A DNA stretch of 64,000 nucleotides from an uncultured Dorea sp. (GCA_910589275.1 CAJUTH010000007.1:1-64000), one strand, 5' to 3'. Shown: positions 34,976 to 43,808, numbered from the stretch's first letter. Notes: generated by a model not told the origin, from the sequence alone. Numbers and translations are program-made.

Positions 34976-35907
34976 TGCGCATCGTGCATCTGGATCTTGA
35001 TAATACCCTGATTTATTCATATAAGCATATTCTGCCGGACAACCTAGGATGTCCGGCAGTTTGTCCAAAGGGAATAGACGTGGGGAGTCCTATGGGTCTG
35101 CAAGGAAGTATTGTGCCGGCAGAAAATAGGTGGATGAGTGTTGAGACATATCAGGGCAGAAATATTTCCTATATGACGGAAAGGACACATGCATTGCTGG
35201 GGCAGCTCAGTAAGAAATGTCTGCTTGTGCCGACCACAACCAGAACCATAGAACAGTACAGCCGAATCAAGATACTGGCTGCGGACAGAATGTTAGAACA
35301 ACAGTATAGTCAGGCCGGGAACAGTGCAGATTTATTTAATTTTGCACTGGTCTGCAATGGAGGAATTCTTCTGGCTGACGGAGAGAGTGACCGATCATGG
35401 TATGAGCAGTCGAGGGCAATAATCGCGGATTGTACCGGGGAACTGCGGCGTGCGTTTGGATTGCTTAAGAGAGAACCTCTTCGTAAATTTGAATTACGTT
35501 TCATTGAGGAACTGTTCATTTTCACGAAATGTAATAATCCGGATGTTGTTATCGCCAGGCTGAACATGGAACTGGATCCGGAGAAAGTGGATGTGCTTGG
35601 CAATGGAGAGAAGGTCTATGTGGTTCCGAAGAAGCTGAATAAAGGTACGGCCGTCAGAAGGTTCCGTGAGTATATCGGGGCCGATGAAGTAATCACGGCC
35701 GGTGACAGTGCGTTTGACGCGCCGATGGCAGAGGCTGCGGACATCGGTATCGTTCCGAATGGGTTTTGCGAAAAATACCATGGAAGAGATAACATGAAAG
35801 AGATGAGAGGGGAGCATGTCTTCTCGGAAGAGATGCTTGCGTGGATAAACGGATATATAGGTGGATGGAATGCGGATTCAGATTGTAGAGGATGGCCGGG
35901 CGCGTGA
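34972..35907 (+). CDS. HAD-family hydrolase of Ter module
   Basis: 311 residues. Motif I is HLDLDNTLIYS, the threonine motif is VPTTTRT, and the late motif GDSAFDAPMAEAADIGIVPNG is of the type IIB HAD kind. It probably dephosphorylates an intermediate of the module's metabolite pathway. Translation is coupled to the ATPase gene by a 4-bp overlap. The last ~20 residues are unlike other HAD proteins. Substrate unknown. Confidence 0.82.
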   Translation: MMRIVHLDLDNTLIYSYKHILPDNLGCPAVCPKGIDVGSPMGLQGSIVPAENRWMSVETYQGRNISYMTERTHALLGQLSKKCLLVPTTTRTIEQYSRIKILAADRMLEQQYSQAGNSADLFNFALVCNGGILLADGESDRSWYEQSRAIIADCTGELRRAFGLLKREPLRKFELRFIEELFIFTKCNNPDVVIARLNMELDPEKVDVLGNGEKVYVVPKKLNKGTAVRRFREYIGADEVITAGDSAFDAPMAEAADIGIVPNGFCEKYHGRDNMKEMRGEHVFSEEMLAWINGYIGGWNADSDCRGWPGA

Positions 35908-35955
35908 TGCTTGACGTGAATGAGCAGAGGCTTTTAAAGTTTCTGGTGGCAAACC

Positions 35956-36030
35956 GAGGAACGCATGGAAGACGGTTCAGGCGTTGGGCTGTATCTGGCA
36001 AGGGAGATAGTAAGGATAGAGAAGTTTAAC
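35956..36030 (+). pseudogene. Fragment of a sensor histidine kinase C-terminus
   Basis: About 24 codons read ERMEDGSGVGLYLAREIVRI, the G box and following helix of a HATPase domain. No kinase is left upstream. It is a deletion remnant at the right edge of the Ter region. Confidence 0.6.
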
Positions 36031-36064
36031 CACTATATCAGAGAAAATATATGGAGGAAGGCCA

Positions 36065-36508
36065 ATGATAACACTACAGGAAATAAGAACAACAGAAAAA
36101 TTGGAACGGTCTGTTGAAGCCGTCTGTCCTCAGAGTAAAATCTGGGGGTTCATATTGGAATCGGAAAAAGAGATGGCAGGGGCGAACGGCGTGATTGCTT
36201 ATGAAATTATAGATTCGGCAGAATTGGCAGGACTGATACAGTATTCATATAAAAAAGCAGGATTTTTCCATAAGGACAGGCTGGTTATCGACGTATTAAC
36301 TTTGAAAAAATATTCATCCGGGCTTCTTCATGAAGTGCACAGGTATTTGGCAGAACAATACAAATTATCGGGACAGCTTGTCCATATTATTCAAAAGGAT
36401 GAAGATAATGCAGAAATTCAGGAACAGCTTCTAAAGGATGGATTTAAAGAAAATAAGAATATGGCGGGACGTCGGCTAAGTGAGAATGAAGTGGCGCTGG
36501 TATTGTGA
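36065..36508 (+). CDS. Hypothetical protein
   Basis: 147 residues; ATG with GGAAGG upstream. Soluble. The C-terminal part (KDRLVIDVLTLKKYSSGLLH, then LVHIIQKDEDNAEIQEQLLK) has the strand-helix order of acetyltransferase-like folds, but no acetyl-CoA loop is evident. It sits alone in a region of decayed genes. No function is proposed. Confidence 0.55.
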   Translation: MITLQEIRTTEKLERSVEAVCPQSKIWGFILESEKEMAGANGVIAYEIIDSAELAGLIQYSYKKAGFFHKDRLVIDVLTLKKYSSGLLHEVHRYLAEQYKLSGQLVHIIQKDEDNAEIQEQLLKDGFKENKNMAGRRLSENEVALVL

Positions 36509-36677
36509 ATGTGTAAAAAAGTCATGTGCTGGATCAGGTTATAGTTTAGATGATTGCAGGGAGCGTGAAATAGAACCGGAACAGCCCTATAAGGGAACTT
36601 TTCATTAGAATTTTGATGGAAATATTGTGTATAATACGAATGTGGAATATAATAAAAGCATGGAGGAGGAAGAATTT

Positions 36678-37028
36678 ATGGGTGTCACTTTGCTAGATTT
36701 AACAGAAAGGCTTGTACCTATATCAGATTTTAGCCAGGGGAAAGCCGGGAAGATATTCAATGATGTAGCAGAAAATAATCATGAATATATTATATTAAAA
36801 AACAATCAGCCGACTGCTGTACTTGTGTCAGTGAAAGAATACCGGGATACGCAGGAGAAGATTTTAAAGTTAGAAAGGTTAATGGAAAGGATAGAAAATA
36901 TCCGGCTGATGAAGCTTGCAGAAAGCAGAGAAAATAGTCCGGCATCTTCTTTTGAAACATTTATAAATGAAGAGGGTTTTTGCATGGAAGAGCTGGAAGA
37001 ATTATCTGGAAGTGTGGAAATCGAATAA
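36678..37028 (+). CDS. RelB/Phd-YefM-like antitoxin
   Basis: 116 residues from the ATG at 36678, with GGAGGAGG upstream. The N-terminal ~70 residues fit Phd/YefM antitoxins: ISDFSQGKAGKIFNDVAEN, then YIILKNNQPTAVLVSVKEY. A longer acidic C-terminal tail follows. It overlaps the toxin start by 1 bp (TAATG), the usual toxin-antitoxin layout. It should bind the toxin and its own promoter. Confidence 0.8.
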   Translation: MGVTLLDLTERLVPISDFSQGKAGKIFNDVAENNHEYIILKNNQPTAVLVSVKEYRDTQEKILKLERLMERIENIRLMKLAESRENSPASSFETFINEEGFCMEELEELSGSVEIE

Positions 37029-37258
37029 TGGCATGGGAAATATGGATTACTAATGAAGCGAAAAAAGACTTTCATAAAATCGAGGGGAGTATACGTAAGC
37101 AGATTCTGGCGGGTATTGTAAAAGTGTCAAAAGCCCCAATGCCAAGTCCTAAGGGGTATGGGAAGCCATTAGGAAATAAAAAAGGTAATAATTTGACAGC
37201 AAAATTGTATGATAAGTATGGTGATGATATCTTTAAAGATATTTTTGGGAAATTTTAG
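37028..37258 (+). pseudogene. RelE/ParE-family toxin, C-terminally truncated
   Basis: 76 residues. The start fits RelE-type mRNA interferases (MAWEIWITNEAKKDFHKIEG, then RKQILAGIVKVSKAP and GYGKPLGNKKGNNLTAKL). The C-terminal half that carries the catalytic strands (normally LTGLLKIKLRxxGIRVVYK...) is replaced by an unrelated KYGDDIFKDIFGKF tail. A deletion or frameshift near 37205 is likely, so the toxin is probably inactive. Confidence 0.7.
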
Positions 37259-37392
37259 ATTCTTTCACAACTGTTAGATTTGGGAAAGAGTGCGTTAAGA
37301 ATGGGAAGGTATAATCAGGACAGAATAGAAAAAAGTTGCCTTAGTTATACCTTTTGTAATTGGGAGTGAACAGCAGAATCGTATAAAATCGG

Positions 37393-37421
37393 TTGACAAA
37401 TCCTGCAAATTCGCATAAGAT
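37393..37421 (+). promoter_or_regulatory. cysE: SigA-type promoter of the cys T-box operon
   Basis: Consensus TTGACA (37393-37398), 17-bp spacer, TAAGAT (37416-37421). Confidence 0.85.
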
Positions 37422-37434
37422 AATTCTAGATAAA

Positions 37435-37726
37435 AGACTTAGAACGAAGAGAGTAGGAGATAACGTTTGCTGGCAGAGAGAGACCGTCATTGGCTGAAAG
37501 CGGTCTTCAGGAATATATTTCTGAAGTGCATTCGGGAGTCGATCCGGTGAAAGCTAGCAAGCTTTATGAAGGGCTAAACCAGTGATTAGCCGGATACGAA
37601 GGGCGCACGTTACGCGCATGGAGCGGAGGAATTTCCGATACTATTTACGGGTTAGGAATCCTCTATGAGAGTGGAACCGCGGAGTGATGCTTCGTCTCTT
37701 ATAACATTAAGAGACGAAGTTTTTTT
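37435..37726 (+). promoter_or_regulatory. T-box leader, cysteine-responsive
   Basis: The T-box core AGAGTGGAACCGCGG is at 37668-37682. An AGTA motif near the 5' base of stem I (GAGAGTAGGAG) faces a GAAGTGCATTC loop whose TGC at 37527-37529 is the likely specifier codon for cysteine. The terminator (CTTCGTCTCTT 37690-37700 / AAGAGACGAAG 37709-37719, then seven T) follows directly. Uncharged tRNA-Cys should allow read-through into cysE-cysS. The remaining part of 37259-37877 holds no gene: a palindrome at 37724-37760 and a small GAATGTGC/GCACATTC hairpin near 37827. Confidence 0.9.
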
Positions 37727-37760
37727 ATGATATACAGAATTTCATTCCCTATATCATAAA
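37724..37760. repeat. Palindrome after terminator, TTTTATGATATA type, copy 2
   Basis: TTTTATGATATA at 37724-37735 and its complement at 37749-37760, starting in the T-run of the T-box terminator. Same design as 3831-3869. Confidence 0.7.
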
Positions 37761-37877
37761 ACCCTCCGGGGGATGCGCACTGGCGCGAAGAAGAAAAATG
37801 TCGCAGGCGACCGCGCCAGACGCTAGAATGTGCTTTGGCACATTCTTTATGAAAAGTGATTAGAAGGAGAGATTTTT

Positions 37878-38579
37878 ATGGGATTTATGTCCTATATTAA
37901 GGAAGAGATTCATGTAATCAGGGAGAGGGACCCGGCGATTAAGTCGAATATGGAAGTGTTTCTGTATCCCAGTTTTAAGGTGATTTTAAGCTACAGGCTG
38001 GCGCATAAGCTGTTTTTGAAGAAGCACTATTTTACAGCAAGGTGGATATCCCAGCGAGCGGCGAGGAAGACGGGAATTGAGATTCATCCGGGAGCGACCA
38101 TTGGGAAAGGGCTCTTTATTGACCATGGCAGCGGGGTGATCATTGGTGAGACGGCGGAGCTTGGGGACAATGTGACCTTGTATCAGGGCGTGACCCTTGG
38201 CGGAACCGGAAAGGAACAGGGAAAACGGCATCCGACGCTGAAGGATAACGTGATGGTAAGCGCAGGAGCGAAGGTGCTCGGTTCTTTTACAATTGGAGAA
38301 AATTCTAAGATTGGGGCGGGTTCTGTTGTGTTAAATGAGGTGCCGCCTAACTGTACGGTGGTAGGAGTTCCCGGCCGTATCGTAAAGATGGGAAATCTTA
38401 GGATTCCGCGTTATGATATGGATCAGGTAAATCTTCCGGATCCGGTTACCAGTGATATTTCACAATTACAGAGAGATAATATTCGTATGAAGGAGAGGAT
38501 CAGCCAGCTTGAGCGCAGGTTAAAGGCGCTGGGAGAGGCGGAAGAAACGAAAAAGGAGAGAAAAGATGAAGCTGTATAA
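37878..38579 (+). CDS. cysE: Serine O-acetyltransferase
   Basis: 233 residues. It makes O-acetylserine from serine and acetyl-CoA, the first step of cysteine synthesis. The left-handed beta-helix part has GIEIHPGATIGKGLFIDHG, IGETAELGDNVTLYQGVTLGG and KIGAGSVVLNEVPPNCTVVGVPGRIV, the complete CysE signatures. A C-terminal coiled-coil of about 35 residues extends it. It is under cysteine T-box control and overlaps cysS by 14 bp, coupling cysteine supply with its charging. Confidence 0.96.
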   Translation: MGFMSYIKEEIHVIRERDPAIKSNMEVFLYPSFKVILSYRLAHKLFLKKHYFTARWISQRAARKTGIEIHPGATIGKGLFIDHGSGVIIGETAELGDNVTLYQGVTLGGTGKEQGKRHPTLKDNVMVSAGAKVLGSFTIGENSKIGAGSVVLNEVPPNCTVVGVPGRIVKMGNLRIPRYDMDQVNLPDPVTSDISQLQRDNIRMKERISQLERRLKALGEAEETKKERKDEAV

Positions 38580-39972
38580 TACAATGTCTAAAAAGAAAGA
38601 AGAATTTATCCCAGTGGAGGAAGGAAAGGTTAAGATGTATGTCTGCGGACCTACGGTTTATAATTTTATCCATATTGGAAATGCAAGGCCGATGATTGTG
38701 TTTGACACGGTGCGCAGATACTTTGAATACAAGGGATACGATGTGAATTATGTATCGAATTTTACCGATGTAGACGATAAGATTATCAAAAAGGCAAATG
38801 AGGAGGGCGTGCCGGCTGATGAGATTTCTGCAAGATATATTGCAGAATGTAAGAAGGATATGGAGGGCATGAATATTAAGCCTGCAACGACTCATCCGCT
38901 GGCAACTCAGGAAATTGACGGAATGCTTGACATGATCAGTATGCTGATTGAGAAGGGCTATGCTTATGAAAAGAACGGTACGGTGTATTTCCGGACCAGA
39001 AGTTTCAAGGATTACGGAAAGCTTTCTCATAAGAATCTGGATGATCTGCGTTCGGGGAATCGTTCTCTTTTGGTGAGCGGCGAAGATGAGAAGGAGGATC
39101 CGCTGGATTTTGTGCTGTGGAAGCCTAAGAAAGAAGGGGAACCCGCATGGGAATCTCCATGGAGCGAGGGACGTCCGGGCTGGCATATTGAGTGTTCGGT
39201 GATGTCAAAAAAATATCTGGGAGAACAGATCGACATTCATGCGGGCGGGGAGGATCTGGTGTTTCCCCATCATGAGAATGAGATTGCCCAGAGCGAGGCG
39301 GCAAACGGAAAAGAATTTTCCAAATATTGGATGCACAATGCATTTTTAAATATTGACAACCACAAGATGAGCAAATCTCTTGGAAATTTCCGTACAGTCC
39401 GTGAGATCAGTGAGCAGTACGATCTTCAGATTCTTCGGTTTTTTATGCTGAGCGCCCACTATAGAAGCCCGCTGAATTTCAGCGCGGAGCTGATGGAGGC
39501 GTCAAAGAATGGGCTGGAGCGTATTTTAAATGCGGCGGATAATTTGAGATATTTATCGGAGAACGCCAAAGAAGAGAATATGACAGGAAAAGAGAAGGAG
39601 AATCTGGACAAAACGGCGCAGTTTGTGACAGCTTTTGAAGCGGCTATGGAGGACGATTTTAATACGGCGGATGCGATCGCCGCAGTATTTGATCTGGTGA
39701 AATTTGCTAATACCACGGCGGATGCAGCGGGATCAAAGGAATATTTGGGGGCGCTTTATGATCTGCTTGTAAAATTGACAGATGTGCTGGGCCTGATAGT
39801 GGAGAAAAAAGAAGAGATTTTAGACGAGGAAATTGAAGCTCTGATTGAAGAACGCCAAGCTGCAAGGAAGGCGAAGAATTTTGCAAGAGCCGATGAGATT
39901 CGCGGCGAACTGGCGGCGAAGGGAATCGTGCTTCTGGATACCAGAGAAGGAGTAAAATGGAAAAAAGCATAG
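38566..39972 (+). CDS. cysS: Cysteine--tRNA ligase
   Basis: 468 residues. Class I aminoacyl-tRNA synthetase with the HIGH motif as HIGNARP, the zinc-site cysteine in YVCGPTVYN, WHIECSVMS, and the KMSKS motif in HKMSKSLGNF. The C-terminal helical tRNA-binding region is complete. Expression follows the T-box upstream of cysE. The end overlaps mrnC by 16 bp. Confidence 0.97.
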   Translation: MKLYNTMSKKKEEFIPVEEGKVKMYVCGPTVYNFIHIGNARPMIVFDTVRRYFEYKGYDVNYVSNFTDVDDKIIKKANEEGVPADEISARYIAECKKDMEGMNIKPATTHPLATQEIDGMLDMISMLIEKGYAYEKNGTVYFRTRSFKDYGKLSHKNLDDLRSGNRSLLVSGEDEKEDPLDFVLWKPKKEGEPAWESPWSEGRPGWHIECSVMSKKYLGEQIDIHAGGEDLVFPHHENEIAQSEAANGKEFSKYWMHNAFLNIDNHKMSKSLGNFRTVREISEQYDLQILRFFMLSAHYRSPLNFSAELMEASKNGLERILNAADNLRYLSENAKEENMTGKEKENLDKTAQFVTAFEAAMEDDFNTADAIAAVFDLVKFANTTADAAGSKEYLGALYDLLVKLTDVLGLIVEKKEEILDEEIEALIEERQAARKAKNFARADEIRGELAAKGIVLLDTREGVKWKKA

Positions 39973-40409
39973 AATGGGAATTTGATTTCTTCATGCAGGA
40001 TTTGATGCAGATGCGGGAGGCGGATGTGAGGGAATATTCTCCTCTTGCGCTGGCCTATTTAGGGGATGCGGTGTTTGATCTGGTAATTAAGAGTCTGGTG
40101 CTGAATCAGGGGAACAAGCCGGTGCAGAAACTTCACAAGGAAACCAGCAGAATTGTACAGGCGTCTGCCCAGTCGAAGATGATGCGCGTGATACAGGAGC
40201 AATTGACAGAGGAAGAGCATCAGGTATATAAACGGGGCAGAAATTCCAAAACCGTAAGTCCGGCAAAAAATCAGTCGGTGACAGATTACCGAAGAGCTAC
40301 CGGATTTGAGGCGCTGATTGGATATTTATATTTGAAACGGGAATATCGGCGCATGCTGGAACTAATAAAGATCGGGCTCGGCGGTCTCGATAAAGATGTA
40401 CAGAGATAA
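39957..40409 (+). CDS. mrnC: Mini-ribonuclease 3
   Basis: 150 residues, an RNase III catalytic domain without the dsRNA-binding domain. It matures 23S rRNA in Firmicutes. YSPLALAYLGDAVFDLVI holds the catalytic aspartate, and RATGFEALIGYLYL holds the second acidic residue. The cysS-mrnC-rlmB order is the usual Firmicute arrangement. Confidence 0.95.
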   Translation: MEKSIEWEFDFFMQDLMQMREADVREYSPLALAYLGDAVFDLVIKSLVLNQGNKPVQKLHKETSRIVQASAQSKMMRVIQEQLTEEEHQVYKRGRNSKTVSPAKNQSVTDYRRATGFEALIGYLYLKREYRRMLELIKIGLGGLDKDVQR

Positions 40410-40433
40410 AATGAAAATGTTTAGGGAGTTTGT

Positions 40434-41189
40434 ATGAGTGAGAAGAATGCAGAAATAAAAAGCCTTGTGCTTGAGGGGAGAAATGCGGTGCTGGAAGCTT
40501 TCCGTGCCGGGAAGCCAATTGACAAGCTGTTTATTCTGGACGGCTGTCAGGACGGAGCCGTCCGTACGATCATAAGAGAAGCCAAAAAACATGATACGAT
40601 TCTGAATTTTGTAAGCAGGGAGCGCTTGTCCCAGATGTCTGAGACCGGGAAGCATCAAGGCGTGATTGCCTATGCGGCCGCTTATGAATATGCGGAAATT
40701 GAAGACATGCTTGAACTTGCAGGAAAACGGCAGGAGCCGCCGTTTTTGATTCTTCTAGACGGCATTGAAGATCCGCATAATCTGGGGGCAATTATCCGCA
40801 CCGCCAACTTGGCGGGAGCTCACGGAGTTATTATTCCGAAGCGCCGGGCCGCAGGGCTTACGGCTGTAGCGGCGAAGACTTCTGCCGGAGCGCTGAACTA
40901 TACGCCGGTCGCCAAGGTGACCAATTTGAAAAAGACAATGGAAGAATTGAAGAAGAGGGGGCTGTGGTTCGTCTGCGCGGACATGGGAGGAACAGAGATG
41001 TACCACGTGGATTTGAAGGGGCCCGTCGGGCTGGTGATTGGCAACGAGGGGGAGGGCGTCAGCCGCCTTGTGAAAGAAATCTGTGATTTTACCGCCAGCA
41101 TCCCTATGAAAGGCGATATTGATTCCCTAAATGCATCGGTGGCTGCAGGAGTGCTTGCATATGAGGTAGTAAGGCAGAGAATGATGTAA
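40434..41189 (+). CDS. rlmB: 23S rRNA (guanosine-2'-O)-methyltransferase, TrmH/RlmB family
   Basis: 251 residues. It has an N-terminal substrate-binding domain (EGRNAVLEAFRAGKPIDKLF) and a SPOUT methyltransferase domain with the three family motifs: DPHNLGAIIRTANLAGAHG, GLVIGNEGEGVSRLV and SIPMKGDIDSLNASVAAGV. It methylates G2251 of 23S rRNA in E. coli terms. Same operon as mrnC. Confidence 0.93.
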   Translation: MSEKNAEIKSLVLEGRNAVLEAFRAGKPIDKLFILDGCQDGAVRTIIREAKKHDTILNFVSRERLSQMSETGKHQGVIAYAAAYEYAEIEDMLELAGKRQEPPFLILLDGIEDPHNLGAIIRTANLAGAHGVIIPKRRAAGLTAVAAKTSAGALNYTPVAKVTNLKKTMEELKKRGLWFVCADMGGTEMYHVDLKGPVGLVIGNEGEGVSRLVKEICDFTASIPMKGDIDSLNASVAAGVLAYEVVRQRMM

Positions 41190-41199
41190 GAGGGTTCAG

Positions 41200-41829
41200 G
41201 TGAAAGAGATGCTTGGAATGTCAAAATACGAGGCGTTTACAGATGAAGAATTAATCCGCAAGTTCCAAAAGGGCGAGAAGGAGATTATGGATTTTCTCAT
41301 GGAAAAATATAAGAATCTTGTTCGCAAAGAAGCAAAAGCCATATTTCTTCTGGGCGGGGAGAACGACGATCTGATTCAGGAGGGAATGATCGGATTATTT
41401 AAGGCGGTACAGGATTATAATCCGGAGCAGAAGGTAACTTTTTTCAGCTTTGCTAAGCTTTGCATCCGCAGGCAGATGTACAGCGCTATTGAGGCTTCGA
41501 AGCGGAAGAAACATATTCCGCTGAATTCGTATGTATCGCTGTATGAGGAAGTGGAATCCGGAAAAAAGGGCCGGGTGCTGGACACGATTGAGGCAGGAGA
41601 GGAGAGCAATCCGGAGCATGCTGTGATTAACCGGGAGAACATAGAGGGGCTTGAGACAGAGTTGGAGGGAAGACTCAGCGAATTGGAGCGGAGAGTAATG
41701 TACCTGCATCTTTTGGGAACGGATTACAGAGCGATTGCAGAATTGATCAATAAAAGCCCGAAAACTGTGGATAATGCTCTTCAGAGAATCAAGGCGAAGA
41801 CTTGGAAACTGTTAAGCGAGCGGAAATAA
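41200..41829 (+). CDS. sigH: Sporulation sigma factor SigH
   Basis: 209 residues. Sigma-70 region 2 (GENDDLIQEGMIGLFKAVQDY, then FFSFAKLCIRRQMYSAIEASKRKKHIPLN, split here as two blocks) and region 4 (LSELERRVMYLHLLGTDYRAIAELI) match SigH, which starts sporulation gene expression. It follows rlmB, the conserved position of sigH in Firmicutes. The GTG start is five bases after AGAGGG; ATGs at 41209 and 41218 are alternatives. Confidence 0.92.
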   Translation: MKEMLGMSKYEAFTDEELIRKFQKGEKEIMDFLMEKYKNLVRKEAKAIFLLGGENDDLIQEGMIGLFKAVQDYNPEQKVTFFSFAKLCIRRQMYSAIEASKRKKHIPLNSYVSLYEEVESGKKGRVLDTIEAGEESNPEHAVINRENIEGLETELEGRLSELERRVMYLHLLGTDYRAIAELINKSPKTVDNALQRIKAKTWKLLSERK

Positions 41830-41830
41830 A

Positions 41831-41864
41831 AAGACTTTCCGGAATACAATATCCGGAAAGTCTT
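41831..41864. terminator. Bidirectional terminator between sigH and tRNA-Thr
   Basis: Perfect 13-bp arms (AAGACTTTCCGGA / TCCGGAAAGTCTT) with an 8-base loop. The minus strand continues into TTTTT, so it ends the tRNA transcript and probably also sigH. Confidence 0.85.
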
Positions 41865-41878
41865 CTAAAAATATAAAA

Positions 41879-41950
41879 GCTGTCGAGCGGAATCGAACCG
41901 CCGACCTCCGCCTTACCAAGGCGACGCTCTACCGACTGAGCCACGACAGC
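41879..41950 (-). tRNA. tRNA-Thr (anticodon GGT)
   Basis: 72 bases. Acceptor GCTGTCG / CGACAGC, D arm GCTCAGTCGGTAGAGC, anticodon loop TTGGTAA (GGT), T arm with GGTTCGATTCC. The CCA end is not encoded. Confidence 0.95.
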
Positions 41951-42060
41951 AGATATGTATGAAATAAGCATATCATAGCTAATATCTGATTAAGATATGC
42001 AACGTGATTAATATACAATATAAATAGTGGTTTTGTCAATGGTTTTTTGAAATTATTCTA

Positions 42061-42089
42061 TTGTGGGTTATTTGGAAGTATGATAAGAT
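42061..42089 (+). promoter_or_regulatory. glnS: SigA-type promoter of glnS
   Basis: TTGTGG (42061-42066), 17-bp spacer, TAAGAT (42084-42089). Confidence 0.6.
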
Positions 42090-42129
42090 TAAAAAATGAC
42101 GAGAATGAACGATATAGAGGAGGATATCT

Positions 42130-43797
42130 ATGGGAGAAGAAGTGGTTTCAAAGAATTTTATTGAGCAGGAGATAGATAAAGACCTTGCAGAGGGTGTCTA
42201 TACGGAAGTCTGCACCAGATTCCCGCCGGAGCCAAACGGTTATCTGCACATCGGACATGCCAAATCTATTATTTTAAATTCAGGACTGGCAGAAAAATAT
42301 CACGGAACCTTCCATCTTCGGTTTGATGACACTAACCCGACGAAGGAGGACATGGAATTTGTAGAGTCCATTAAGGCGGATGTGGAATGGCTCGGCGCTG
42401 ACTTTAAGGATCATTTATATTTTGCTTCTGATTATTTTGAAGTAATGTATGAATGCGCCGTGAAGCTGATTAAGAAGGGAAAGGCATTTGTCTGTGATTT
42501 GAGTCCGGAGGAAATTCGGGAATACCGGGGCACTTTGAAGGAGCCCGGAAAGGACAGCCCGTACCGCGGCCGTTCTGTGGAAGAGAATTTAAAGCTTTTT
42601 GAAGAAATGAAGAACGGTGTATATAAAGATGGGGAGAAGGTGCTTCGGGCGAAGATTGATATGGCGTCTCCGAATATTAATATGCGCGACCCTGTGATTT
42701 ACCGTGTGGCGCATATGTCCCATCATAATACAGGAGATAAGTGGTGCATTTATCCGATGTATGATTTTGCGCATCCTATCGAGGATGCGGTGGAAAAGAT
42801 CACCCATTCGATCTGTACGTTGGAATTTGAAGACCACAGGCCGCTGTATGACTGGGTAGTAAGAGAGTGTGAATTTGATCCGGCGCCGAGGCAGATTGAA
42901 TTTGCCAAGCTGTATCTGACCAATGTGGTGACCGGCAAGCGTTATATTAAGAAGCTGGTGGAAGACGGTATTGTGGATGGATGGGATGATCCCCGTCTGG
43001 TTTCGATTGCGGCGCTCAGGAGACGTGGATTTACGCCGGAATCTCTGCGGATGTTTGTGGAATTGTGCGGGGTATCTAAGGCACAGGGCTCTGTAGATTA
43101 TGCTATGCTGGAGTATTGTATCAGAGAAGACCTTAAGATGAAGCGTTCCCGGATGATGGCGGTGCTTGATCCGATTAAGCTTGTGATTGACAATTATCCG
43201 GAGGATGAAACGGAATGGCTTGAGGCGGAGAATAATCTGGAGAACGAGGCCCTTGGGAAGAGAAAACTTCCCTTCTGCCGTGAGCTTTATATTGAGAGGG
43301 AGGATTTTATGATTGAGCCTCCAAAGAAATATTTCCGGCTCTTTCCGGGAAATGAGGTCCGTTTGATGCAGGCGTATTTTGTAAAGTGCGTAAGCTATGA
43401 AACGGATGATGCAGGCAATGTGACCGTGGTTCATTGTACCTATGACCCGGAGACGAAGAGCGGAAGCGGCTTTACTGGGCGGAAAGTGAAGGGAACCATT
43501 CACTGGGTGGCGGCGCCGTATGCGAAGAAAGCGGAGGTTCGTCTCTATGAGAATCTGATTGATGAGGAGAAGGGCGTCTACAACGAGGAGGACGGTTCTA
43601 TGAATATCAATCCAAATTCTCTGGAGGTTCGAAAGAATTGTTATGTAGAGCCAAATTTTGCAGATGCAAAGCCTTATGACAGCTTCCAATTTGTGAGGAA
43701 CGGATATTTCTGCATTGATGCGAAAGATTCGAAACCGGATGCTATGGTATTTAACAGAATTGTATCTCTAAAGAGCTCTTTTAGACTTCCAAAATAA
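42130..43797 (+). CDS. glnS: Glutamine--tRNA ligase
   Basis: 555 residues, standard length. The HIGH motif is in PPEPNGYLHIGHAKS, and FDDTNPTKE follows. WDDPRLVSIAALRRRGFTPE marks the GlnRS/GluRS catalytic core. At the KMSKS position the sequence is VVTGKRYIKKL rather than VMSKR, a shift that keeps the lysine-arginine pair. The C-terminal anticodon-binding beta-barrels are complete. It charges tRNA-Gln directly. Confidence 0.95.
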   Translation: MGEEVVSKNFIEQEIDKDLAEGVYTEVCTRFPPEPNGYLHIGHAKSIILNSGLAEKYHGTFHLRFDDTNPTKEDMEFVESIKADVEWLGADFKDHLYFASDYFEVMYECAVKLIKKGKAFVCDLSPEEIREYRGTLKEPGKDSPYRGRSVEENLKLFEEMKNGVYKDGEKVLRAKIDMASPNINMRDPVIYRVAHMSHHNTGDKWCIYPMYDFAHPIEDAVEKITHSICTLEFEDHRPLYDWVVRECEFDPAPRQIEFAKLYLTNVVTGKRYIKKLVEDGIVDGWDDPRLVSIAALRRRGFTPESLRMFVELCGVSKAQGSVDYAMLEYCIREDLKMKRSRMMAVLDPIKLVIDNYPEDETEWLEAENNLENEALGKRKLPFCRELYIEREDFMIEPPKKYFRLFPGNEVRLMQAYFVKCVSYETDDAGNVTVVHCTYDPETKSGSGFTGRKVKGTIHWVAAPYAKKAEVRLYENLIDEEKGVYNEEDGSMNINPNSLEVRKNCYVEPNFADAKPYDSFQFVRNGYFCIDAKDSKPDAMVFNRIVSLKSSFRLPK

Positions 43798-43808
43798 TTG
43801 AGGAGAAT

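Noticed and set aside
42589..43689. Long antisense open frame opposite glnS
   Set aside because: It exactly shadows a certain glnS gene and has no ribosome-binding site or family motif.
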